From contig MNCI01035059.1 of assembly GCA_015680685.1 (NCBI GenBank), forward strand, positions 1 through 20,127: DNA of 20,127 bases, written 5' to 3'. Positions 8,844 to 19,067 of the stretch are shown in pieces (the first letter of the stretch is position 1; each line of letters opens with the position of its first letter). The position numbers were made by a program, and so were the translations under genes. The stretch comes from Gnetum montanum. Its lineage: Eukaryota; Streptophyta; Gnetopsida; Gnetales; Gnetaceae. The notes beneath the pieces are model-generated. The model was not told where the DNA came from and did not search any database. It saw nothing but the letters and a program-made list of their open reading frames with translations.

Positions 8844-9744
8844 CTAAAAGAAAAAATGAAACTACTAATAAAAACATTATGGAATAAAATCCATCAAATG
8901 GGTAGAAAATAGCTCGAGATATTTTTTGTCATCCTCAAAACCACAAACTAACATAACCTAAAATTTATGTGTTAAAAAGCTGAGTCCCACACACAAGCAT
9001 TGGAACCCAAACAACAAAATACAATTGAATTTGTTTAAAGCTATTAAAAGAGATGTTCTAAGAAGATTTTTGTCTCATTTTTGTGCTCTATCCATCTAGG
9101 GATTCAAAAGAAAGTGTGAAATAGATGGGACTATGAGAGAAATACACTAGAAACTGTACTACTATTGGTTATGCAGAACTGGCTTTGATCTAAATGTAGT
9201 ATTTGTGTATGGAATAGATAAAATGAGATAGATAGATGTAAAGAATACAAGAACATGAAAATATTGTTTCTAGTTATGTGGTCAAGGGTTTGATATGTAG
9301 ATGCAACATTCATGAATGAACTAGAGAACTACTGTTAATGCTTTCATACTTACACCTTTAGCCATTAATGATACTAATATAGCTATCATTGTGACCAAGG
9401 AATAGTTCCCTACCTTTTCTGTGTTCTTAGTTTTTAAGGAAACACCAATCTTAGACTTAATCCTAAAATAGCCATGATTAGCTAATTCACAAGTGGTTTC
9501 TTCCAAGATTCACCAAGAGATTCACCTACCTTACAAGGGGGTTGAAATCATAATCCATGAAGATAGTGTAGTCCCTTTTTGATCAACAATGTTGACTTTG
9601 AACAAGGATCCGAGGTGAAGTTCTAAGAGGAGACTTTCTTAACTAGAAATGAAACCAATAATCATGATAAGAACAAAAAATCCAAAGCCAATAACAAAAA
9701 AGCCTTAAATGAGCCTTGGGAGAGAGTCCCATTTAGTATCATGA

Positions 9745-10215
9745 GTGAAGGAAATGGAGAATACAAAATTGTGTAACAGAGACTGTACCAATTTTCTAAT
9801 CTATCAAAGATTAGAAAATAATTGTGTAATTAATTTATTCTCTCTATCCTTTCTTTGCCTATGCATTGTGGCATTTTTACTTTATGAATTATTTAAATTT
9901 TTTACTTTTATTTTTATGCCTTATTTTTATAGTCTTTATTTCATTACATTATGTTTACAAATTTTACTTTATCATCTTATTTTTCTTGTCACTTTTATTT
10001 TTATTCATAGCACATATTTTCTATTTTATATAAAACATAAAAAAATATAAACCATAAAAACTAAAACTAAAAATTATATTCAAGGTTAGCATAGAATTAA
10101 GGCCAAAATATAACATCATAAGCTTAAACATAACAAATGTCATTCATACCAATAACCATAGTTACACTATGTAATAAATAATAAACAATACACCATCTTC
10201 AAAATCATGATAATC
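9745..10215. other. T-rich then A-rich flank of the L1-type element
   Basis: A plus-strand open stretch of 101 codons (9745-10050) is rich in Phe, Leu, Ile and Tyr. This is what T-rich low-complexity DNA yields in any frame without stops; no membrane-protein pattern beyond raw hydrophobicity is seen. I treat it as non-coding. The base composition changes abruptly to GC-rich after about 10216. Confidence 0.5.
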
Positions 10216-10299
10216 AAATGATGCCATTGGAAGAGGACACCAGGGGGGCAGAGGACACCAGGACGGCATAGCCGAACATGACAACCCAGGCGCACACGA

Positions 10300-11731
10300 T
10301 GCCACTGGTGAACACAACGATATCGGTCACCACGGCAACACAGGTGGCTGCGAAAACCTAGGCGCCCACAGAGACCTAGACTACTGCAACAAGTGACGTG
10401 AGGGAGGACGGGCTAGAGGACTTGCAGGTTGCTCTCAAAGGTTCAGGGGAGTTCACCGGCTACTCACGAGAGAGGACAGTGTTGCGCATAAAGGTCGATT
10501 GACTGGCCGTGGGCACACTGGAATGGTTAGAGTGTAGCCTAATCAGCAAGTTTGCATTCGAGGGCACGAGGCCATGGATAGATTTGATTAGGAGATGGAT
10601 CTGATCAATTTGGGGGCTAGATACGATGACGGTCAAATGCCTGGTGGACGATTGTCTCTTGTTTTGCTTCGCCTCGACGGTAGATAGGGAACACATCCTA
10701 GTGGAGGGGCCTTGGTTTTATGGAGCACGGGGGTTGGCGCTGGCACCCTAGCACCCGAGAGCGCACCGCGATAAAGACCTATTTGAACGGGCGCCGGTTT
10801 GAGTCCAGTTACACAGTCTCCCCCTGGAATACTAGTTGACGGATTTCCTTCATCGACGACCACATTATTCGGTGAGTTTATTAAATTTGACTAGTTCATG
10901 GAGGCAATGGACCATTTGGGCTTTGTGCGGTTTTATTTGTGGAGGTCACTATCCTTCGCGGACCATGTGGATGAACTAGTGCTGAACACCGACCTTAGAG
11001 AAGAGTGGGTCTGCGTGTAGTTTGAAAACCTGTTGATGGAGGTCCTGACCTAGCCTACGTACATCGTGAATGGGGACAGTCTAGCGAAACAGGGTCGTAC
11101 CACCCCCAAACTTAATGATGGAGGTTGGCAGCTCGTTGGAAAAAAGGGCCAGGTGGCCAACAAGGGCTCGATGGCAGCCATAGGTGCTGCAAAAAGAAAG
11201 ATGGGGGTTCCACCTTGTAAGGAGGGGCTTCCACAGAGTAAGGTGGGGGTTACCTCTGAGCATGCTATGACCATCATTGGCCATGGTGGGGTGGGGGGCG
11301 AGCCATCCGGGACCTCACACAGTAGAGGACCTTTGGTTGGGGGCCAAGACGATAGGCTTGGCGTGATGGGTAAGGCTCTGTACGGTGCCCTGACTGGGGT
11401 GGGAGCCCTAACTGGGGTGGAAGCCCTGATTGATGCAGGGGCCAAGCCGAGCTGCAATGGCTCACCCCAATCCCCCAAGACAGGGGGTAGGTTCATCGTT
11501 AGGGGGATAGACCCCGATGTTGCTGATCGACTAGATCACCACCAGCCAAGGTTTGGAACAGTCCAAAATCCTCGCAGGTTGTTGGGGGATGCCATGCGAG
11601 AAGGGGATGGTGGTCACCCTGCAGGCACCCACACCCGGCACAAGACCACGCAACTGTACGTTGATTTGGGAGTGCAACCTACACGGACTAAGTCATGGCG
11701 AATAGCCCCACTCAATATCTGGCCTGGATAA
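10300..11731 (+). pseudogene. LINE ORF1 pseudogene (DUF4283-like nucleic-acid-binding protein)
   Basis: One frame from about 10390 reads GLEDLQVALKGSGEF and then the DUF4283-like core: LISKF, LIRRWI-stop-SIWGLD, DDCLLFCFAS, DREHILVEGPWFYGARGLAL, then HP...RAPV-stop-VQLHSLPLEY-stop. Stops in this frame at 10602, 10749, 10800 and 10833 include three at positions where the family has Trp (LAPWHP, PVWV, EYW). A frameshift near 10845-10855 moves reading to a frame giving FGEFIKFD, then EEWVCV-stop-FENL. The zinc knuckle expected after FENL is unrecognisable, its Cys residues lost. From 11066 to 11731 the frame is open for 221 codons and reads DGGWQLVGKKG, then a low-complexity Gly/Pro/Ala-rich tail. 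In the family ORF1 binds the element's RNA. It runs directly into the RT region. Confidence 0.72.
11387..11440 (+). repeat. Three-copy 18-bp repeat in the ORF1 tail
   Basis: gccctgactggggtggga, gccctaactggggtggaa and gccctgattgatgcaggg follow one another without gaps, encoding an ALTGVG-like hexapeptide repeat. The period is a multiple of three, so the frame is kept. Confidence 0.7.
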
Positions 11732-11753
11732 ACTGTTACACTACTGGCAATAG

Positions 11754-13797
11754 GTGTGGCCATGGCAACCCACGAATCCCATATTAGTCACTATCCCACA
11801 AATCCTCACCGCAGCCGACAACCAGCACCTCATGCAACCCTTCTCAGGTGCCGAACTCCATACCGCATTGCAAGCCATGCCAACAAATAAAGCCCTGGGG
11901 CCGGATGGATGGCCCATCAAATTTTTTCACTAGTTCGAGGACTTACTTTGTCCTAATCTGTTGGATGCCTTCAACCGTATGCTCGAATGGAAACAAGTGC
12001 GCAAAGAAATCAACTATTCCAGAGTAGTCCTGCTTCCGAAGATGGTTAACCCCACATCCCCTAGGAAATTTCATCCCATTAGCATCTGTAACTCACTCCT
12101 ACAGCTCTTCTCACAGATGGTGTTTGCCAAGATGAGGCCCCTCATGCCACGACTAGTGGGACAAAACTAGGCTACGTTCATCAAAGGCCGTTATATACCG
12201 GATCAAGTCTTGCTCCTGTAAGAAGTCCAGCACTCCCTCAAAACAACCAAATTCCCCAGGCTTTGCATCAAATTAGACATCACTAAATCCTACGACTCAG
12301 TAAGCTGGGCTACCCTTAGAACCTTGCTATAGGCAAAATGATTTACTAATTCGTTCATTGATTTGTGCCTTCAGGTTCAAAAGGGAGGACGGTACTTACT
12401 AGACATCAATGACCACCTTTGGGGGTTCCAGAAGATGGGCCGCAGGCTTAGGCAAGGGGATCCCCTCTCCTCACTTCTCTTCCTCCTAGTGATGGACCTC
12501 ATGCAAACCTATTGCATTGAGGAAGGCGTCCAAGGGCTGGACATTCATGGTATCCACTGCTTAACCGCCCACTACTCGGATGACACGATGATCTTTACCC
12601 ATGCCACTGTTCCACAAGCCTAGGCACTTATGAGGGCACTGGAAAAGATGAAGAGAGAAGTGGGGTTGACCCCCAACCTGGGTAAATCCACACTCTACCT
12701 CACCCATACCCACCCCACTGTCTACAACAAGGTCATCCAGATTTTGGGGATTCTATCGGGGGCAATGGAGGACACGTACCTGGGCATCCCCATGCATAAC
12801 TGGCACCGACAATGAACCTGGCAAACGCTCGTGTTGAACCTCCAAAAGCACATGATGCACTAGGAAAACAAGTTCCTATCCCAAAAAGGGAAAATCATGC
12901 TAGCGTCAATGGTGCTGGCCACCACGGTGACATTCGCAGCATCCATGGCCACCCCACCTTCCGAAGTTATGCAGAAAATTAACGCGATAATTAGGGATTT
13001 TGTTTGGTTGGGGGGCAAGGGTGGGGTGAAAATGCATATGGTGTCTTGGGACATGATCGCACGCCCCCATCTAGTGGGGGTGTTGGCATTCTGCCATTTG
13101 CAGTGGAAGCTGCAATGGGCATGCAGTGGCCTCTTCGTCGATTTTCCCCAACGTTAGATGCCCCCACCCCCACCCAATGGGTGCAGATTCTACTACAAAA
13201 ATATCGTCCTTGTGTGGCAGCTGGGTCGGATTCCCTGGTGTGGAGCCTGCTTTGTGTGCACATAAGCATGCTCACAAGCAAAAATGAGGTCACCCTTCAC
13301 CCCCGGCTGCTACTCCAGCATCAATTCCCAGCAAACCCCCGATGGATGCACCTATGGAAAGGCCTCTACCAGAGAAAATCAAGACCTTTGGGTGGCTAAT
13401 CCTGCACCAGGCGCTCTCCGTTCGCACGTGGCTGAGGGCACGTGGCATGCTCATCAATACCACCTGCTCAATGTGCAATCAGTGCATAGAGATGCTTCAC
13501 CACTTCACACATGATTGCCACATGGTCAGGCACTTATGGAATATGGTTGGCCTCCCCCCCTCCCCCCTCCCCCACTCAACTACTCTGGAAACTCGTCGAC
13601 GCTGGCAATGCTGTGGACCCTCTAGCACCCCAAAAATAAGTGGGTATTTAAAGCAATGGATCTACCACCACCTACCGCGTTGGCTTACCGATTTCGTAGA
13701 CTCTAGGGTGAAATTACTGTGGTCATGGATACGCGTGCTCTCCTCTAGTCGTCCACTACCGAAATTCAACAGTAATCAGAGCTTTGGCACTAGGTAA
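11754..13797 (+). pseudogene. LINE ORF2 pseudogene: reverse transcriptase and zf-RVT, endonuclease missing
   Basis: From about 11772 to 13157 one frame holds the L1-type RT in order: KALGPDGWP (about 11889-11915), KFHPISICNSLLQLFSQ (about 12066-12116), KLDITKSYDSVSW with the first catalytic Asp (12270-12308), GRRLRQGDPLSS (about 12438-12473), the catalytic box as HYSDDTMIF where FADD is usual (12570-12596), YLGIP (12777-12791), and IIRDFVWLGGKGG (about 12990-13028). Stops in this frame lie at 11931, 12168, 12219, 12330, 12339, 12621, 12813, 12861 and 13155. A frameshift near 13070-13080 (a G-run) leads to a frame with RFSPTLDAPTPTQWVQILLQ. Another near 13365 leads to PLPEKIKTFGWLILHQALS and a zf-RVT-like CSMCNQC...HHFTHDC (13465-13521). 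The endonuclease normally found before the RT is absent. Enzymatically dead. Confidence 0.85.
13554..13573. other. C-tract cluster, potential G-quadruplex on the minus strand
   Basis: C7-T-C6-T-C5 in 20 bases. On the minus strand this is three long G tracts separated by single A bases, enough for a G-quadruplex if a long tract splits. It lies just after the zf-RVT-like region. Confidence 0.6.
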
Positions 13798-14698
13798 CGC
13801 AAATGGGATGGACCATAGTGCTACAATGCATCATGGTCGACTTGGAGCTGGATGTCTAGTCATTTCAAGAGAACTAGAGTGTGAAGGTTGCTGTATTTTA
13901 TGTCACTAGATTCTAGTGACCATCGAGGCTTTAGCTGCGTCGATTGGTGCACCTGCAATGGGGACCTAATTCCCTCGGTCACAGGGTCCTAGGCCACTGT
14001 GGCCGATTTCTTCAGTGGTCCCATTCCCTAGACGGCTAGCGGACACATTCAGGGGACAGTGCTCCCACCCACGTGGCGTGCCACGGGGGCGCTGGTGGAG
14101 CATTGCTTCATCTCGTCTGGCTTGCATCACAAAATAAATGGCGTACATTTTTTGTTCCTCTAGAGCATGCACACTGAGACTCCCGTCAACCTCCCACACT
14201 TCCTCTGGGTATCTCTACAAGGGCAACACCCTAGTAGACACCCTGGGGTAATCCGTGCCCTCTGGCAGCCTGGTACCCTGATCCCACTGCTTCGACCACA
14301 GCCTCAATCAACGCAGGTGTACCAATGGAGGTAGCAGCAGCCTGGTTCCCAAGGGGGAGTACCGCGGTCTTGGATGAGACCTTGGTTACACCCCCTAGGG
14401 ACCCTCAAGATACTAAAGGTGCACAGGAAGGGCTAGGACAGGTCCCGCGAAGTGATGCGTTGACTGCAAATGATGGACCCAAAAACAACACTGGGGGGGG
14501 GGGGCAGCTTCCTGACATTCCGTTGCTCCCCCCACAATCATATAGCTCGACGTTACTCTAGATCAAAAATGTTATTAGAGATCACATCACAAGAATTGCC
14601 AAGATAATTGAGGAAAGTAGACATCACCTGGCGGCAGGCCCGTGGGAGCCAGTTCCAAGACTCCAAACATTCGAAGAAAGTTAGGGCTCCAACCACAA
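13798..14698 (+). other. 3' part of the L1-type element, coding sense lost
   Basis: GC-rich, continuous with the LINE in composition, but no domain is recognisable. An RNase H would be possible at this place in plant L1 elements. A short reading with LGAGCLVISRELE and TIEALAASIGA (about 13840-13950) is suggestive at most. Short plus-strand (14325-14561) and minus-strand (13966-14199) open stretches show no known domain. A G12 run sits at 14493-14504. Confidence 0.4.
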
Positions 14699-14742
14699 CC
14701 CCCCCCCCCCCCCCCAAAAGCCTCTACGGGGGGGGGGGGGGG
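14699..14742. repeat. Inverted homopolymer pair: C17, 12-nt spacer, G15
   Basis: An uninterrupted C run (14699-14715) is followed by aaaagcctctac and an uninterrupted G run (14728-14742). The two arms can pair completely, giving a very GC-stable hairpin, and each arm could alternatively form i-motif or G-quadruplex structures. More G-rich sequence follows (ggtgggg). Confidence 0.9.
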
Positions 14743-14924
14743 CGGTGGGGCCTGGGACTACCCGGATCGGTCTGACACTCTAGGTAAGGGTTTGGGCTTG
14801 GGGCATACTACCTACCAGTAGTGAGGCCCATGGTGGTTGTGGTTCGTGGGAGACTCGGGGTTGGGGTCCGCGATCAGTGTGGGGCCAGCAGCTTTAGCCT
14901 ACGTTGTACTGATCTATACCCTTC

Positions 14925-14970
14925 TTTTTAAGAATATAATTCGCTCAATTTTTTCCAATAAAAAATAATT
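14925..14970 (+). terminator. LINE 3' end with poly-A signal-like sequence
   Basis: ttctttttaagaatataatt and cgctcaattttttcc precede AATAAA (14957-14962) and an A-rich end. The T-rich, 'ttaatataattcgct..' style ending followed by an A-rich tail is typical of plant L1 3' ends. GC content drops sharply here. Confidence 0.55.
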
Positions 14971-14977
14971 ATAATCA

Positions 14978-17900
14978 GTGAAACAACAACAACCATGTGA
15001 TCATAAAAATATCAAAAAATAACAATTCCATCATTATCATTAATAGCCAAACTATGCCAAAGCCAGAGGAGGAGGAGAAATATTGTAATGCCTAAAAAAT
15101 TTGGTGCTAAAGATTTGAACATTTTAGAGTGGAAATAGATTTAGCTTCAAATCCATGGGCCTTAAAAAGAGGATCTGAAGTGCCTTGAATGGTCTTGTCG
15201 ATCAGCTAGGGACTTATAGATTTGTTACTAAAATGCAAAATAAAGATTGTGTGTATGATCTGACTACATAGAAATGTAAAGTAAAATGTAGTGAATGAAT
15301 GAAACTGAAAACTTATATTAAAATGATGGGAAATTTACATCAAAAAAACTTAAAGAATACAAGTTTTTTGATTTTGATGCCCAAAAGCTCAAAAAAATGC
15401 TTAGAACCTAATACAACCATCAAGATATGTTCTACAATTAGATCTACCTTCAAATTGAACATGCTTGAACCTGTACTATGAAATTGCACTTAAATTTTTC
15501 TTTGAATTGCAAATTTTGGAATGTTTACTCTTTGTTTATGGTATTTATGATCACTCATGTTAGTGGTAGGGCAATTAATAATTAAGACACTAATTATTCA
15601 TAGTGCAAAAGTTATTAAAAAAACCTTCTTTATTTCTTTTCTTTACATTGTGTGAAATAATTATTTAGCCTTACCCATAAGATGCCTAATGGACACAATA
15701 TTATTTAAGCTTTATAGATCAATCTACAGTGCATCTTGGCCAAAAATAGGGAAAGGAATCAAGATAGCATATATCAATTATAGCATAAAAAGTCATGAAA
15801 GAAAAGTCAAATTTCATGGGCGAAAAGTCCCTCATTGCCAACAGTTTTTCTAAGATCAATGGACCAAAAGCTTTCTTTTAAAGGATGCTAATCTTGTTTA
15901 TAAATGCTTAGTGCTTTTCCTTCAATACATAAAACGTTTATACTTAGACACACACTAAAACAACACATCTCGTCATCATTTGTCTCTTGTTCTTAAGAAA
16001 TTTTTAAAGTTGTTTGGACATGAGATGAAACTTTGCAACTAATGTCATTTAATTTACCATTCGACAAGTGCAATATGGCATTGTGACATAGAGATAAGCC
16101 TTAAAAGAAAGTTTTTCAAAGGTTCTTGGGATAGTAAGGCTACCATCTACCAACAAAGAATCCAATTTAGATGATTATATTGGTACAATTTGAATTAGTC
16201 TAATAAATAGTGGACCTTCCCTTGTCATCTTAATAAATTAGAAAAATAAATAGAACCAAATTTACACATTGAAAATGGAAATGAAAATGAAAATGTTTAA
16301 TTATATCCATAAGATCACACAAGGTCTAATAGAAAAATTGTATAGTAATAAACTTTAGGGCAAAATGTTATTTAAAAAGGTATCAACCTACAAGTGATGG
16401 ACCTCTAGTTTCTTTTACCTACTATTATCTATTTACAAGGAGCCAAAATATTTTCAATTTATTTTTTATCTATATTGAAACATGTAACTAGGTTATGGCA
16501 CTTGTTACCCTAATTTAGGTAACTCATGGACCACTTTCATAGTCTTATTAAGCAACTCAAGTAAATCACCATGATTAATAAGATCTTTGTATGTTTATTT
16601 TTATGCAAAATTTCCAAGATCCCACGTTACTTAATTTGTCAACAAAAACTATATTCTTTATCTCACATAAGGTACAATTATTGATGACGCCCACTATGCT
16701 CACCTTTTCACAAAATTTTCGTAACTCCGGGTTAGGTTGAGTTGTTAGAAATCCAGACTCTTTGTTCCACATTACAGGAGAGTGTTCAATTTTGCACAAA
16801 ATTATGAGATTTCACGTCAATTGATTGGCGACCATTCAATTGCTAAGGCTCACTGTGGTCTATTTTCTACAAAATGTGCAAATGGTAAAAGATTCATGTG
16901 AAAAGGCTTATGCTTACCGATCATTATCATGGTTTCCAACTACCCTGACCTGCAATGGTTACTTTTATGATAGATTATCATTATTATTTTAGCATTTTCT
17001 TATTAAAATAAAATTAGGCACTAAGTTCTATTTTACCATTTATTTTTATGAAGAACTAGATCTTTATAAATTTTAGCTTTTCTTGAATCTTTTTTCTATA
17101 TTTTTTTTAATTTATTTTAGATTTTCTTAAACTTTTTTACTTTCTTTTAGATGGCTTCTCATCATTTTTTGTACATGCACAAACTATTTAAAATGCCATT
17201 TTTGCAACTTTTCTGAAATAGAAACCACTACAAGTCTTCCTCCTTTAATGTTGAATGTCCCCGTAGTATGTAGTTTATCTCTTATGATAACTTTAAGATA
17301 TATTTTATGTTGATAAGTGGTGGAGTAATTCCACACCTAGCCATAAAATATATGAGTGTTCATGCGTAGCCCCATCATCATCTGTGGATGAGACAATGTG
17401 ATTATGCTAGTAATTTGTTTGAATTCGTGACCATTGTCATCCCAAGTGGAGCTACTATAATCAATGCGTATGGTTTAACTCTTAGTGAGGTGTATGATAT
17501 ATTGATGTTGGTGGGCCATATCTCCCAGCTACAATGGTAAAGCATGAAAATAGTTCTAAGTCTAAAAAATGGTAAGCACTATTCTAGCTTATGGCTATGA
17601 GCATCTGATGCTAATCTTCTATTCACATCTTAGGCTTCATGTAATTACCACTAGGATAAATTAATTTCAAAAATATTTTAATTTTGAATTCCATTCCCAT
17701 GAGGACAAACTAAAAAGGAGTGAATTGCATTATACATGACTACATTCCAATTTTTGATTTTTTCATATGTATAGACTAAAATTGACTTTTTATCTTGGCC
17801 ATAAAACACACACTTTTTACAATGATCCACTTTTTAATCAATTTTTTCTAGGATTTATTGGAGTTCCTCCGCTAAAATACATGGCCTTCAATTGCAAACA

Positions 17901-18190
17901 CATGAATAGGAAATAATTAAGGAAAATGTTTTGTAATACACACATGCTTTGCCAATGTTCACACTAACAAATGAAGGAACTCCAAATAAATGTTGTTTTC
18001 ACTTCAAATAATTTCAATGATCATTTAATAAACAAAAACATAACAAAAGAAAAATATCTACATGTTTCAAATTTTCTCCTTGAAATGCCTACATTTCATT
18101 TAAAATCATTAAACTAATTTATGCTGAATTCCTATGAATTAGATCTGTGCATTTCGACTACTTTGCAACTATAATGGTCCACATGTGGGT
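14978..18190. other. Long AT-rich non-coding stretch
   Basis: No sustained ORF, RNA gene or named transposon was recognised on either strand. Minor points: a short plus-strand open stretch at 15299-15481; a minus-strand one at 16575-16799; a gaaatgaaaatgaaaatg simple repeat near 16280; and an open 56-codon run at 17370-17540. None shows a domain. Some of this is likely unrecognisable old transposon sequence. Confidence 0.4.
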
Positions 18191-18194
18191 TGGC

Positions 18195-18245
18195 CCCATG
18201 CCTAGCATGGGTGAGGTTTACATCAACACTTAGCCCCCAAACTTT
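18195..18245 (-). mobile_element. Possible polypurine tract and 3' LTR start (minus strand)
   Basis: Read on the minus strand, aaagtttgggggctaag directly precedes tgttgatgtaaacctc. A G-rich purine-biased tract immediately before a TGTTG terminus is the arrangement at the 3' LTR of Ty3/gypsy-like elements. Just inside lies a perfect 7-bp-arm palindrome (cccatgcctagcatggg, 18195-18211). No second LTR copy, integrase or primer-binding site was found in the window, so this rests on one short motif. Confidence 0.28.
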
Positions 18246-19020
18246 AAATGCATGCAAGTGTAAGGATAGCAAAACCATAAAAACTTTAAAATGATCCAAT
18301 AAACATAGTGATGAGTGGCGAGGTACCCCTACACTCAACCATATGAATACGAGCGTTGCACACACGATCCGGTCGAACTCCAAGGACTAAGTACTTATAC
18401 GCCTTAATGGAACACTCAGGGTTAATCAGTCGTTGCCTTCCCAAACTTACTTGTATTGTCACAGTTGTATGGTCAAGTAAGCTTGAGGTATATGATTTTT
18501 ATAGCTTTTGTATTTTTTTATGTATTTTGCTAATAAAGGAGAGGGAGAGAGAACTAAGTGGCTAACTTACATTAACTATTCATTAACTAGTTTCTAAATG
18601 TTCCTAACACCAATATCTATTCTCACTTGCCATACACATCCTAAACCAGTGCAACGTTGTTAGGATTACCAAATGCTAATCGTTACTGGGTTACCAAGTG
18701 TTACACGCATGCTTGAAGCGATCGTACTGAGTGTATTTAACTAAGGGGCTTGAAGGTTGAGAGGGATATTAATTAGCTAGGAAAGCATTAAATAATAATT
18801 AATTACTAATTAGCTTAATTCTGTATGCTGCAAGGTTTATCATAAAGTTTATCTTTATTTCCGTACACAAAATTGTGCTTAGGTACAAATTGTTCGAATA
18901 AAGATCCGTTCACTCTATGACTCCTGTTGCGAGCACACAGAAATACTTCTAACTTTGGAATGACTAAAGTACAAGAATCTGGCTAAGGGTTTAAGTCTAA
19001 CTGCCTTGGGACCAAGGGTG
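18229..19020. other. AT-rich stretch, unassigned
   Basis: No gene recognised. It includes a short purine-rich run (ggagagggagagagaa, about 18539-18554) and an AT-rich palindromic-looking patch around 18768-18815 (repeated aattag/ctaatt words). It may be the interior or LTR of a degraded minus-strand retroelement. Confidence 0.35.
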
Positions 19021-19027
19021 CCACCTC

Positions 19028-19037
19028 TTATTTATAG
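19028..19037 (-). promoter_or_regulatory. TATA-box-like sequence on the minus strand
   Basis: The minus-strand reading is ctataaataa, close to the plant TATA consensus. It sits about 30-90 bp downstream (minus-strand sense) of the paired GATATC inverted repeats. Such an arrangement would fit the U3 promoter of an LTR or a gene promoter. No coding sequence clearly follows it on the minus strand. Confidence 0.35.
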
Positions 19038-19067
19038 AAGATGAGGCAGGCTGCAAATATTGCGTGT

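Larger units (their letters stand above)
7796..9744. other. AT-rich non-coding stretch with two old duplications
   Basis: No gene is supported. Short minus-strand open stretches at 9131-9313 and 9321-9506 have no recognisable domain. Two diverged direct duplications are listed separately. Confidence 0.4.
10216..14970 (+). mobile_element. L1-type LINE retrotransposon, inactive
   Basis: This is a GC-rich island in AT-rich flanks. In order it contains an ORF1 remnant with a DUF4283-like domain, a Gly/Pro-rich linker, an ORF2 reverse transcriptase, a zf-RVT-like region and a 3' region ending in tttaagaatataattcgctc, T-rich sequence and an AATAAA-like signal (14957-14962). This 3' form is typical of plant L1 elements. 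No apurinic endonuclease domain is present between ORF1 and the RT, and no convincing RNase H follows. A 7-bp match, ataatca at 10210-10216 and 14971-14977, is a weak candidate for a target-site duplication. Frameshifts and many stop codons show it is dead. The 5' edge is set by the composition change and could be off by tens of bases. Confidence 0.8.

Noticed and set aside
9745-10050. 101-codon hydrophobic plus-strand ORF that could be a small membrane protein
   Set aside because: The sequence is T-rich low-complexity DNA with simple TTTTTAT-like words, which gives Phe/Leu/Tyr-rich readings by chance. No homologue pattern, no downstream poly-A logic and no splice context.
11050-11496. 148-codon minus-strand ORF, Pro/Leu-rich
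   Set aside because: It is antisense to the ORF1 tail of the LINE and only reflects its GC-rich, stop-poor composition.
13966-14561. Possible RNase H or extra ORF in the 3' part of the L1-type element
   Set aside because: No catalytic acidic-residue pattern could be followed in any frame; the short open runs are explained by GC-rich composition.
17370-17540. 56-codon plus-strand open run with protein-like composition (VTIVIPSGATIINAYGLTLS)
   Set aside because: Short, no start context, no recognisable domain and no flanking support. It may be an old transposon remnant, but I cannot assign it.
18590-18620. Possible primer-binding site of an LTR element on the minus strand (tggtgttaggaac-like)
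   Set aside because: Too many mismatches to the usual initiator-Met tRNA complement, and not next to a recognisable LTR end.
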